Assembly: GCA_002421805.1 (NCBI GenBank) | Contig: DISM01000003.1 | Coordinates: 1-64,000, forward strand | From: Candidatus Omnitrophica bacterium UBA6210 | GTDB taxonomy: Bacteria > Omnitrophota > Gorgyraeia > Velamenicoccales > Velamenicoccaceae | Length of the DNA: 64,000 bases | Reading direction: 5' to 3' | Shown here: one piece after another, positions 28,101 through 34,591 of the stretch | Position numbering within the stretch: the stretch's first letter is position 1 | Layout of the letters: each line of letters begins with the position of its first letter | Position numbers and translations under genes: made by a program | Notes under the pieces: generated by a model | The model's database searches: none | Seen by the model: only the letters and a program-made list of their open reading frames with translations | What the model was told of the DNA's origin: nothing

Positions 28101-28300
28101 GCCCGGCCGACACACGACTCACCCAAACCATCCTGGACGAGACTAAAATTTGAGGCCGCTCGGCTTCCTGCCCCTTGAGCGACGGCGCCACTTTGTATCA
28201 CCAAGGTTGAACCAGCCATACCGAACGCCAATGACTCTTTCACGCCACCGAACACCAATATATGAGCACAGATCAAAACAACAGAGACAATTTTGCGCAT
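22199..28300 (-). CDS. Giant secreted TcB/Rhs protein with C-terminal probable ADP-ribosyltransferase tip
   Basis: 2033 residues from the ATG at 28300, which has AGAGGT upstream and a signal peptide (VVLICAHILVFGGVKESLAFG); the longer frame is not plausible. Domains in order: about four cadherin/Ig-like repeats (85-440, e.g. DADGDAISYYFSSPLDTTGK); six FG-GAP/VCBS repeats (445-710, e.g. GDFNGDGKADAGLYN); a TcdB-midN-like block (730-850, with AGEREFRGFGKV); many YD/Rhs repeats (850-1690); the Rhs core end (FYSARYYDPEIGRFVTPDS, then YVDPSGH) near 1738. After it come a Gly/Ala-rich hydrophobic stretch and a tip whose KVHFTSEKGLEGI and GKVYLADLLPG resemble HYD1-like ADP-ribosyltransferases. A modular contact or released toxin is expected. 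Confidence 0.85.
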   Translation of the reverse strand: MRKIVSVVLICAHILVFGGVKESLAFGMAGSTLVIQSGAVAQGAGSRAASNFSLVQDGLGESCVGRAQSAALVLESGYMATIKSNPPILTQAIPNQNWQENEAKTNAFDFDDHFLSFDGNVLNYSVSGNQNIVVQIDPATHEVGFSQAQGWFGTEKVVFKAEDTEGNSVNSNEVTLQVGGVDNAPVLDYIPDIYGDENQEIVIMPHATDLDDDEIAYAFTAPFDAQGRWQTDFDDAGMYVVTVTATDATGLVASQNVKVNVSNVNRPPVLSTLTDITVQEGQLVAVIPQATDADGDAISYYFSSPLDTTGKWLTGYDDAGSYSYSITASDGIDTVTENGCIVVSNVNRPPEVDLTLSAYTINKGEDVVVRISSSDPDGDGLVFVLKKDSQEIASGDLNGVYEKTVSFDNAGDHVVSAIVTDMGGLSVESSAGVDVVDPNASTNLMFPIMGDFNGDALCDLGLYNGATGVWEVVISEGGVFTNAADWLQSGTTGVDVSPVGGDFNGDGKADAGLYNKTNGELRIALSTGSGLSLPALWLDFTENPSSWLVFSGNFNGDKYCDFGLYNKETGEVRVVLSQGSGFGAMTTWLAGFGTNYSVLMGDFNGDSLADLCLVKKTSGEYKVALSNGRAFVDGGVWISGFGAGKDPVVSDYNNDGISDIGYWDKLTPDWYFAVSTGEDFSTKGLLGSFGSSADEFVTTGDFNGDGISDRASYDHELIGILRWKTQIVDQRSPDLLHGIDNGIGGKTEIVYSYASAADNPYLPFPVQVASEIKIIDTLPVGSPQEAYSQQFIFSDAYYDAGEREFRGFGKVKAIDSITGNYTETYFYQGKSDQDGALKGQIEKIVAFDGNARQISQTVNTYDVRKAGPTDNVLGFPALVRQDTTVWEEGGAAVSTASEFAYDAIGNLLEAKSLGDISKEGDEKVTETTYAQAYQDGLNRPVEVLLKDKDGVTVTKKNLEYDSRGNLSKESLFILNPLTGSQQSAVSSYSYDMFGNVLTTTDALGRTVTTEYETVFNSFPLNITNTLGHMVSYVYDPKLGVITQSTDPNGNTSSTSHDSLGRPIQTMNAYAEVTIEFNYPDFNTKVSRQGNLEKMEYVDGLARKYKTVSSGEDGENSRQVSTEAYFDDKGRIEKESMAHYVDEPETQISYVKYEYDIRGRIKKTISDFPGTAKDAESQIFYVAPLYVETVDPMGHKKGTLKDVYGNIIEVTEFTQGGVFKTVYEYDIQDNLLKVTDAQGNASQIWYDSAGRKIRMDDPDMGVWTYEYDLLGNLIKQVDAKNQVLEFSYDDLNRLTGKQADGQMLVTYIYDEAAKENCIGRLSKVVDGSGTTEFFYDKLGREIKSVKTVDAHAYEFQREYDAWDRLTKLIYPDAEVVEYSYDINSGFLDKVFSSSNTTNYVNSMNYDAQGRMRQIQYANGTCTDYMYGQDLRLARIHTMAGSADLQDLNYVFDKNGNVVTLTDNLRNNIRTFGYDELDRLTSAQNIPDGSGTSNHNFQYDAIGNMTYKSDVGFMLYGANAGPHAVTSAGSYSYQYDANGNMTSGKNKTLEYDVENRIIRITQPDAVTSFMYDGDGGRVKVSRIANNETRTTAYIGSLFEIQTSASGQQAMVKHIFAGSTRVCSVKSVDGGASTTDYYHGDHLGSSSIITDQDGQQVQYLEYAPYGTVARNEGTDATAYKFTGKELDSTGLYFYSARYYDPEIGRFVTPDSIVQAPYDSQSLNRYSYCRNNPVRYVDPSGHFFWVAAIIGAIVGAISGGISAAQAGGSIWGGILFGAVFGGATGAIGFGVGQALQAAAEAAKQAITAVGGALITGLEFGIGAVGPGMASGFAGGEGSFLDVLKGGAIGFGTGFITGAAVGYSYAKGWQSILHGADIRATNAKIFMDQVGSGNYGGAQQTLSTDRTLQIRLKGAKVHFTSEKGLEGIQLSQTIREGQGGKVYLADLLPGFDAPSFTANTLQIPSPNQIDSSRAQYFVGLNSKNLILSSNLVRDSVSGWTRFEYIHEGSISLSNTQVYGYYSNNPSGHAAYMKEVLTN

Positions 28301-28313
28301 AAATACCTCTATC

Positions 28314-30044
28314 TTAGTTATTGTTTTGGTACTCAAAGATTTGGCTGGGAAAACAAATACCGTCGCTGGCACACTGTTGGAATGAAGACACGATCGAACG
28401 ATCCGTGTCATCACTCTTGCCATATTCGATGGCATAACGCCAAACCAGGTCGCCGTTACACTTTGCCAGGATCTCTTTAAGACGCTTTGCTGTCTCTATC
28501 TTTGCCCCGCTCATATAGTTAAGTATATGGTCTGCCCTGTCCTCTAGAACAAAATCAACCGTATTCCTGCCCGCAACGCCGGCATTTTCATTTCCTGTAT
28601 AAGTGATACGCAATAAATATGCCTTCCCGGCATCCTTAAAGTAATCATATTTCACATCGTTACCATTCGTATCCAAAACCTTAGTCAAATACCAAGCAAA
28701 TGTCCCTCCCCAACCCGCCTCCTTGCTTTCATCCGTCTCGCCGAATTTCAAGATATTGCCGTCTTTCCCCAAAGCTCTCCATCTGTCATTGTTCTCCTTA
28801 TAAAATCTGGTAAACGAAGATTCAATTTTTGCCTGATACAGGTTATCGACCAAATGCACCAATTCCGTGGTCCCGGCATCCGTAACTAAATAGAATGTAT
28901 CTTTGGTATCGTCGTACGTCGGCACGCCCAGACGCGTGGATCGGACAATATATCCTTGCTTCAGATCAAACCCCATGCCCAGCCAAGAATTCGCATTTGA
29001 AGAACGATAGACAAGCGCAAGCGAAGGCTGTATGCCTTTTCGCCCCGGCGCCACAGTTATCGGAAGACTATGGCTGAATGCCCCTGTTAAAAGATCCGGC
29101 AACGGAATCTTGACTCCGCCGCCGATCGGCGCACCCTGAGAAACCAGATTTATCAAAGCCGCATATGTGGAAAAATGATCCACCAGAAACGTTACACTAA
29201 AACCATCAGAGGAAATAACCGACGTCTTTCCCGTAGAGTTGATCTTCTGTTGTACGCTATCGTAGAGTCCCAATTCAACCGGCGTCCCCGGAATACCGGC
29301 CTGGTCCAGTTGATAAATGAGTTGAACTGGAATATTAAAAACCAGACCATAAGGTTTGCACTCGACAACATTCAGAAGGATTGTCTGATTTGGCACAGCG
29401 CCTTCCATGACCTCTGGGTTCACGGGGAGTATCTCAAAACCACGCGCTGCAGATATGGCACCTTCCGGAATGATCAATTTTGTCTTCCCGTCAGATGAAA
29501 GGACTTCACCCCCCTCAGACCCTATGATTGTCCCTGGTTCTGTGATCGTGCATACACCCTTTTTTGTCCAGCCGGCTTTTAAACCCCCAGCATCCTGCAC
29601 ATATAGGTATATGTTCTTTGCGCCCAAAAAAGTTTCTTTGAATAAAACCACCCAGCGAACCGTCATTTTCGTGCCGCTACCGGAAACGCTTATTTGTGAA
29701 CAATCCATCCTGACATATGAATTCTCAAGCATTCTGGCCGTTCCAGGTGCGCATCCTGTCCCCCATGAAGTATTGGCATCGTTGCGTAAATAAAGCTTAT
29801 TGGTTGCTCGGTTATAATAAGCCTCAAACGAATTCGTCTTATTAGTCGTCACATTCACATGGATATAGGCCATCTTGATATTTTTCCATCCATCCGCATC
29901 GTTATACACAGTCGTAAATGTCGCATAATCATTGACCGAAAGAACCGTGCTGGCGGGAGAAACCGGGCCCAAGGTTGGGGATGCCGCGAAAACCGAAACT
30001 GGAAAAAACGAAATAAAGCTTAAAACAACAAGAAGCCTTTTCAT
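28314..30044 (-). CDS. Secreted SpvB/TcB N-terminal-type protein
   Basis: 576 residues from the ATG at 30044 (AGGAGA upstream, then signal peptide MKRLLVVLSFISFFPVSVFA). An N-terminal Ig-like part (25-160) is followed by a ZU5-like block (GSEGGEVLSSDGKTKLIIPE, about 180-300) and then a SpvB domain (about 310-576) with the family marks IPLPDLLTGAFSHSLPI, LALVYRSSNANSWLGMGFDL and ending QCASDGICFPSQIFEYQ. In TcB proteins this domain is the first part of one long chain; here it is a separate gene, 13 bp before the gene that carries the rest. The two probably assemble into one shell after secretion. Confidence 0.85.
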   Translation of the reverse strand: MKRLLVVLSFISFFPVSVFAASPTLGPVSPASTVLSVNDYATFTTVYNDADGWKNIKMAYIHVNVTTNKTNSFEAYYNRATNKLYLRNDANTSWGTGCAPGTARMLENSYVRMDCSQISVSGSGTKMTVRWVVLFKETFLGAKNIYLYVQDAGGLKAGWTKKGVCTITEPGTIIGSEGGEVLSSDGKTKLIIPEGAISAARGFEILPVNPEVMEGAVPNQTILLNVVECKPYGLVFNIPVQLIYQLDQAGIPGTPVELGLYDSVQQKINSTGKTSVISSDGFSVTFLVDHFSTYAALINLVSQGAPIGGGVKIPLPDLLTGAFSHSLPITVAPGRKGIQPSLALVYRSSNANSWLGMGFDLKQGYIVRSTRLGVPTYDDTKDTFYLVTDAGTTELVHLVDNLYQAKIESSFTRFYKENNDRWRALGKDGNILKFGETDESKEAGWGGTFAWYLTKVLDTNGNDVKYDYFKDAGKAYLLRITYTGNENAGVAGRNTVDFVLEDRADHILNYMSGAKIETAKRLKEILAKCNGDLVWRYAIEYGKSDDTDRSIVSSFQQCASDGICFPSQIFEYQNNN

Positions 30045-30238
30045 AGATATTCTCCTGCGTTTCAACCATAAACAATGAGATTCAGGATTACGGCGCGAAC
30101 AGACCGTATTGTCTTTACATAAACCGCAATGACGAGGCATACCCTTTTTGAGGAATTGCTCGGCGAGTTCTTCTCTAAGTTCAAAGGCGATTATTTCTCT
30201 CATTTTTGCGGCAGCATATAACTTTTGTTGCAATAACG
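30045..30238 (-). other. Long 5' leader of the SpvB/Rhs operon
   Basis: Sequence between the predicted promoter and the SpvB-like start. It stays open in frame with the gene (an ATG at 30203 would add 53 residues), but that ATG has no ribosome-binding site and the extension would bury the signal peptide, so it is read as untranslated leader. Confidence 0.5.
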
Positions 30239-30293
30239 AGTATACACTTTGTTCCATTTATGTCAATAATTATTTTTCCATAAATGGAACAAA
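30239..30293 (-). promoter_or_regulatory. SpvB/Rhs operon promoter with inverted XRE operator
   Basis: On the minus strand TTGACA (30261-30266), 16 bp, TATACT (30239-30244): near-consensus. A perfect 15-bp inverted repeat, TTTGTTCCATTTATG at 30248-30262 and its complement at 30279-30293 with a 16-bp gap, places one arm in the promoter spacer and one just upstream of -35. A regulator bound here would block the promoter. The divergent XRE-cupin gene is the obvious candidate. Confidence 0.8.
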
Positions 30294-30371
30294 ATGCGTA
30301 ACATATTGTAATTCAAAATGATATGAATATGTAAATTTGCAATCTTAGCACAATAATTTTTCCAATTTCGT

Positions 30372-30400
30372 TTGACTTTTTGTTCCAGTTATGATATCTT
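30372..30400 (+). promoter_or_regulatory. XRE-cupin gene promoter with a copy of the same operator half-site
   Basis: TTGACT (30372-30377), 17 bp, TATCTT (30395-30400), then AAAGGAGAAAG just before the ATG at 30419. The spacer holds TTTGTTCCAGTTATG (30379-30393), 14 of 15 bases identical to the half-site of the Rhs promoter, in the same promoter position. This predicts autoregulation. Confidence 0.75.
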
Positions 30401-30418
30401 TAAACAAAGGAGAAAGCT

Positions 30419-30976
30419 ATGAAATTAGGCGAAAAACTTAAAGCATTGAGGAAACAGAAGGATCTAACGCTGGATAAACTCGCTGAGATTTCCGGGGTTG
30501 CCAAAGCTACTTTGAGCCGCATTGAGAACGGCGTAACAACGGGCAATCTCAATACACATCTTAAGATCTGCGAAGCATTAGGCGTAAACCTGGGAGAACT
30601 TTACAAAGGATTGGAGAACGCCGAAGAAAAAGTGGTCTCTTTCGATGAAAAGACAATTAAGGATGCGGAAGTTTTTAATTACGATGAGAAGGTGTCTTCC
30701 ATCATTCTGGCTAAACAAACCGGAAAAAAGAAAATGTTGCCCCAACTTTTGATCATAGAGCCGCAGAAAGGCACGCCAACAGAAGAAAACTCTCCAGGAA
30801 CGGATAAATTCATCTTTTGCCTTGAGGGGGAAACAGAATTAAAGATCGGGGACAAAACCTATCAGCTTAAAAAAAATGGCAGCACTTACTTCGATGCATC
30901 CCTCCCTCACTCTGTCAAAAACGCCGGCTCAAAAACCGCAAAGCTGATCACAGTTGTTAGCCCGGTCGCATTATAA
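30419..30976 (+). CDS. XRE-family regulator with C-terminal cupin domain
   Basis: 185 residues. HTH at about residues 8-60 (KDLTLDKLAEISGVAKATLS) and a cupin sensor domain at about 110-185 (FIFCLEGETELKIGDKTY, then ASLPHSVKNAG with the metal-site His). Members of this class (PuuR/SinR-cupin type) repress nearby genes and release on binding a small molecule. It is transcribed away from the SpvB/Rhs operon, and both promoters carry the same half-site. The next gene is a receiver 36 bp downstream. Confidence 0.92.
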   Translation: MKLGEKLKALRKQKDLTLDKLAEISGVAKATLSRIENGVTTGNLNTHLKICEALGVNLGELYKGLENAEEKVVSFDEKTIKDAEVFNYDEKVSSIILAKQTGKKKMLPQLLIIEPQKGTPTEENSPGTDKFIFCLEGETELKIGDKTYQLKKNGSTYFDASLPHSVKNAGSKTAKLITVVSPVAL

Positions 30977-31012
30977 TCAAATCGGCTATGAACTTTCTTC
31001 ATGGGAGGAAAC

Positions 31013-31375
31013 ATGACAGCTAAAAAAAGAATTTTAATATGTGACGACGAAGAAGGCATCAGAGAATCTTTAAAACTCATCCTGGAAAATGACTATGATC
31101 TCGTCTTCAGCTGCAGCGGCAAGGAATGCCTTGAAAAACTCGAGCGTCAGAAAGATATCAAACTCGTCCTGCTGGATATTAAAATGCCCAAACAAAACGG
31201 CCTTGAGGTCACCCGTGAGATTAAACGCGTGCGGCCTGACATCAAAATCATCATCGTCACCGGCTATGCCAGTCCCGAAATAGCACAAGAGGCCATATCT
31301 GTCGGCGCTGACGACTACATCCCAAAACCTTTTGCTTCAAAGGAAATCCTCGACAAAGTAAGTGAATCCCTCTGA
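31013..31375 (+). CDS. Single-domain response regulator (CheY-like receiver)
   Basis: 120 residues from the ATG at 31013 with GGGAGG upstream. All receiver residues are present: ICDDEEGI, phospho-Asp in LLDIKMPKQNG, Thr in IIIVTGY and Lys in YIPKPFA. No output domain. It is followed by two membrane histidine kinases on the same strand (it ends five bases before the start of the first), so it is a likely phosphorylation partner of one or both. Confidence 0.92.
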   Translation: MTAKKRILICDDEEGIRESLKLILENDYDLVFSCSGKECLEKLERQKDIKLVLLDIKMPKQNGLEVTREIKRVRPDIKIIIVTGYASPEIAQEAISVGADDYIPKPFASKEILDKVSESL

Positions 31376-31379
31376 TTTC

Positions 31380-32990
31380 ATGTCTTCAATAAACTGGTTC
31401 TTCTTCTCAAGCCTATCCCTCAGCATAACATCTTTATTTCTTATAATTGTTCTTCTAATTTTTGGAAATGAAAAAGTACATAAAATGTGGCTCTTCTTTA
31501 ATGTTGCCCTTTTTATCTGGGGAACATCTGCCACCCTATCCAGCATTATTCCTTTTTCTCATATTAACCTAGTTGATTTTTGCTGGCGTATAGGTTGCTT
31601 TGCCGTAACTTTTACTTCTCCGGCAATTAGTCACATAGCTTTTTATCTTTCGAAAAGAAATCTCAAAAAATTTACATTAGCTGCCTATGCACAAGCATTC
31701 ATTTTCGGCATCCTAATCGTCTCTACAAATTTAGTATTTAGAATAGCGGATATCCCATTCCAAGGCAAAATCCTTGTAAATATGGGACCATTATATTTTT
31801 ATTGGTTTTTAGCTTGGTTCATCACTTGCTTATATACCCATCTAGTTTTAATTAATAGTTATTTAATCGATAAAAACTCGGGAATTCAATATTTCCAAAT
31901 TCCGCTGCTAATCTCTTTTCTTATCGGATCATTGAATTTTTTAATACCTCTAAGATTTTCTATTTTCCAGATAGGTAACTTTGGATGCACACTGTATTGT
32001 CTACTTGTTACTTATTTCATTTTCAGACACCATCTTATTGGAATGCAAATTATATATAAAAGAGGACTCTTCTATTCAATCCTCATTACTCTTTTAATAG
32101 TTACATATCTATCATTAGTAATTTTGACAGAATGGTTATTCAAGGGCTTATTTGGTTATAAATCAATAATTGTTAGTTTATTTTTTTCAACCATTATTGC
32201 AATATTATTTAATCCGATTCGAGAACGAGTACAAAAATTTGTTGATAGAATATTCCTCGGGAAAACACCTCAAGAAATAGCCAACGAAAACAATCTTCTA
32301 AAGCAAAAGCTCGAACACTCTGAACGTCTAAAAACCGCCAGCGCATTGGCTTTGGGACTCGCTCATGAAATTAAAAATCCAATAACGACAATCAAAACCT
32401 TTGCTGAATATCTACCAGAAAAACTTGATGATAAAGATTTTTTAAAAAAATTTTCTAGGCTTATTCCAGCTGAAACAGAACGCATTAATAATATCATTCA
32501 ACAACTACTCCGATTTTCCAAGCCTTCAGCTCCAAAATTTCAACAAACATATATTCAACAGATCATCCGAGAAAACTTAGCCTTTTTAAACAGCGAGTTT
32601 TTGAAACGAAGGATAGAATTATCTGAAATATACGAAGATGAAAATAATACCATTCATGCAGATCCCGAACAGATAAAACAGGTTTTTTTTAATATTATTT
32701 TTAACGCTATGGAAGCTATACCTCGGGGCGGGACAATAGTCATCGAAATAAAATTATTGGATAATTACTTTCTGGAAATATCTATAAAAGATAATGGCAG
32801 CGGAATTTCGAAAGATGATTTGCCCCATATCTTCGATCCCTTTTTTAGCAAAAAGGAATCCGGCACTGGCCTTGGTCTCGCAATCACCCACCAAATTGTA
32901 AAAAACCATAATGGAAAAATTGAAGTCCAAAGCAAAATAAATAAAGGCACTATCGTTAAATTACAATTCCCTATCTATCAATGCAAATAA
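31380..32990 (+). CDS. Membrane sensor histidine kinase (first of a tandem pair)
   Basis: 536 residues from the ATG at 31380. This start aligns residue for residue with the next kinase, so it is preferred to the GTG at 31362. About eight hydrophobic segments in residues 1-280 form a 7TM-type sensor. Then come a HisKA domain (H-box ALGLAHEIKNPITTIKTFAE), N-box (VFFNIIFNAMEAIPRGG), G1 (IKDNGSGIS) and G2 (GTGLGLAITHQIVKNH) of the ATPase domain. No HAMP, PAS or GAF domain. AT-rich. The ligand is unknown. Confidence 0.92.
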   Translation: MSSINWFFFSSLSLSITSLFLIIVLLIFGNEKVHKMWLFFNVALFIWGTSATLSSIIPFSHINLVDFCWRIGCFAVTFTSPAISHIAFYLSKRNLKKFTLAAYAQAFIFGILIVSTNLVFRIADIPFQGKILVNMGPLYFYWFLAWFITCLYTHLVLINSYLIDKNSGIQYFQIPLLISFLIGSLNFLIPLRFSIFQIGNFGCTLYCLLVTYFIFRHHLIGMQIIYKRGLFYSILITLLIVTYLSLVILTEWLFKGLFGYKSIIVSLFFSTIIAILFNPIRERVQKFVDRIFLGKTPQEIANENNLLKQKLEHSERLKTASALALGLAHEIKNPITTIKTFAEYLPEKLDDKDFLKKFSRLIPAETERINNIIQQLLRFSKPSAPKFQQTYIQQIIRENLAFLNSEFLKRRIELSEIYEDENNTIHADPEQIKQVFFNIIFNAMEAIPRGGTIVIEIKLLDNYFLEISIKDNGSGISKDDLPHIFDPFFSKKESGTGLGLAITHQIVKNHNGKIEVQSKINKGTIVKLQFPIYQCK

Positions 32991-34591
32991 ATTTCCTTAC
33001 TACTACTAGCCTTATTCTTGTATTTTCGTCCTTATCGGTAATCCTTATAGTATTCAGATTTGGTACCCTTAATGCTATTCATAGAGCCTGGCTTGCAATG
33101 AATGTTTCAATCCTTGGATGGGCCATTGGGGCAACTATTCTAAGCATAAAAACTCTTGAATTAGGGACAGCATTGCAGATTGCAAAGATAACTAACATTT
33201 TTGTTACTTCGATAGCTCTTACATTATTACATTTTATTCATACTTTAACCAACAAGCCAAATTTAAAAACGTGTCTCTTCTTCTACTGCTTTGGCTATAT
33301 TTTCATCATCATGATGTTCATACCAAATGCAGTATATACAAATTTAATCCATTCATATAATTATCTTTTACTCCCAATAAGGGGCCCCTTCTATCTAGCT
33401 TGGTTTGTTTTTTGGCTTCTCACCGTAATCTTAGCACATTTCTATTTAATCATTTTTTATATAAGAAATATTGATAAAAAACAAAAAACCGAGGTACTCT
33501 TACTATTCATTGCCCTCGCTATTGGGTGTATTTGCGGAGCGATTAACTTTTTATATTTTATTAACTTTTGGTTTTACCCATTAGCCAATTTTGGTATATC
33601 ACTTTACTGTATGATTTTTACTTATGCGGTTTTTAAACACCAGATTATGGGGCTCGAGATAGTTCTTCGGAAAGGCCTCCTCTATTCAAGTCTGATAACT
33701 ATTTTTACCTGTATATATTTAATCGTTATCCTCATCAGCGAATGGTTATTTAGAGGCATCCTTGGGTATAGATCTTTTTTTCTCAGTCTACTATCCGCTG
33801 TGATTATCGCTCTTTTGTTTAATCCTTTACGTGATAAAATTCAAAATTATATCGACCGTCTTTTCCTGGGGAAAACAACCAAGGAATTAGCCAAAGAAAA
33901 TGAATTGCTTAAACAAGAAATTGAGCGTGCCGAGCGGCTCAAGGCTGTGAGCTCTCTTGCGCTTGGAGTCGCTCATGAGATAAAAAACCCTTTGACGGCG
34001 CTAAAGACATTCACTGAATTTTTACCGGAAAAATACAAAGATGAAAACTTTTTAAAAAAATTTTCTAAAATTGTCCCCAAGGAAGTCGACAGGATTAACC
34101 GTATCGTACGACAACTTTTAGATTTTTCTAAACCAGAACCCCCTCTGCTAAGGTCCATTAACATTTGTGATAGTATCAAAGAAATACTTGAATTAATGAG
34201 CAATAATTTTTTGAAGAAAAAAATACAGATCGTTGAACAATATGACGATTACAATCTAGCTGCAAATATTGATACCGGACAGATTAAACAAGTCTTATTT
34301 AACATTATTATCAATGCAATAGATTCGATGCCCAATGGTGGAAAAATCTGCATTTCAACAAAATCTGTTGAAGACAAAAGAATTGAGATAATTTTAAAAG
34401 ATGACGGCTGCGGAATATCAAAGGAAAATCTAAAAAATGTCTTTAACCCGTTTTTTAGCACAAAGGATAAAGGAACGGGGTTAGGCCTTGCTATTTGTCA
34501 TCAAATCATCAAAAATCATAATGGTACAATTAGAATTGAAAGTGAATTAGGTTTGGGTACTTCTGTAATAGTTAGGCTGCCGCGAGCGTAG
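32981..34591 (+). CDS. Membrane sensor histidine kinase (second of a tandem pair)
   Basis: 536 residues, start overlapping the previous stop by 10 bp. Same length and layout as its neighbour: 7TM-type sensor (1-280), H-box SLALGVAHEIKNPLTALKTF, N-box LFNIIINAIDSMPNGG, G1 KDDGCGIS, G2 GTGLGLAICHQIIKNH. The cytoplasmic halves are close paralogues; the sensor halves are more diverged, consistent with tandem duplication and change of signal. Its 3' end overlaps the convergent gene by 20 bp. Confidence 0.92.
   Translation: MQINFLTTTSLILVFSSLSVILIVFRFGTLNAIHRAWLAMNVSILGWAIGATILSIKTLELGTALQIAKITNIFVTSIALTLLHFIHTLTNKPNLKTCLFFYCFGYIFIIMMFIPNAVYTNLIHSYNYLLLPIRGPFYLAWFVFWLLTVILAHFYLIIFYIRNIDKKQKTEVLLLFIALAIGCICGAINFLYFINFWFYPLANFGISLYCMIFTYAVFKHQIMGLEIVLRKGLLYSSLITIFTCIYLIVILISEWLFRGILGYRSFFLSLLSAVIIALLFNPLRDKIQNYIDRLFLGKTTKELAKENELLKQEIERAERLKAVSSLALGVAHEIKNPLTALKTFTEFLPEKYKDENFLKKFSKIVPKEVDRINRIVRQLLDFSKPEPPLLRSINICDSIKEILELMSNNFLKKKIQIVEQYDDYNLAANIDTGQIKQVLFNIIINAIDSMPNGGKICISTKSVEDKRIEIILKDDGCGISKENLKNVFNPFFSTKDKGTGLGLAICHQIIKNHNGTIRIESELGLGTSVIVRLPRA

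Noticed and set aside
30045..30257. N-terminal extension of the SpvB-like protein
   Set aside because: It would place the signal peptide in the middle, and its first ATG lies within the operator. The ATG at 30044 has a good ribosome-binding site.
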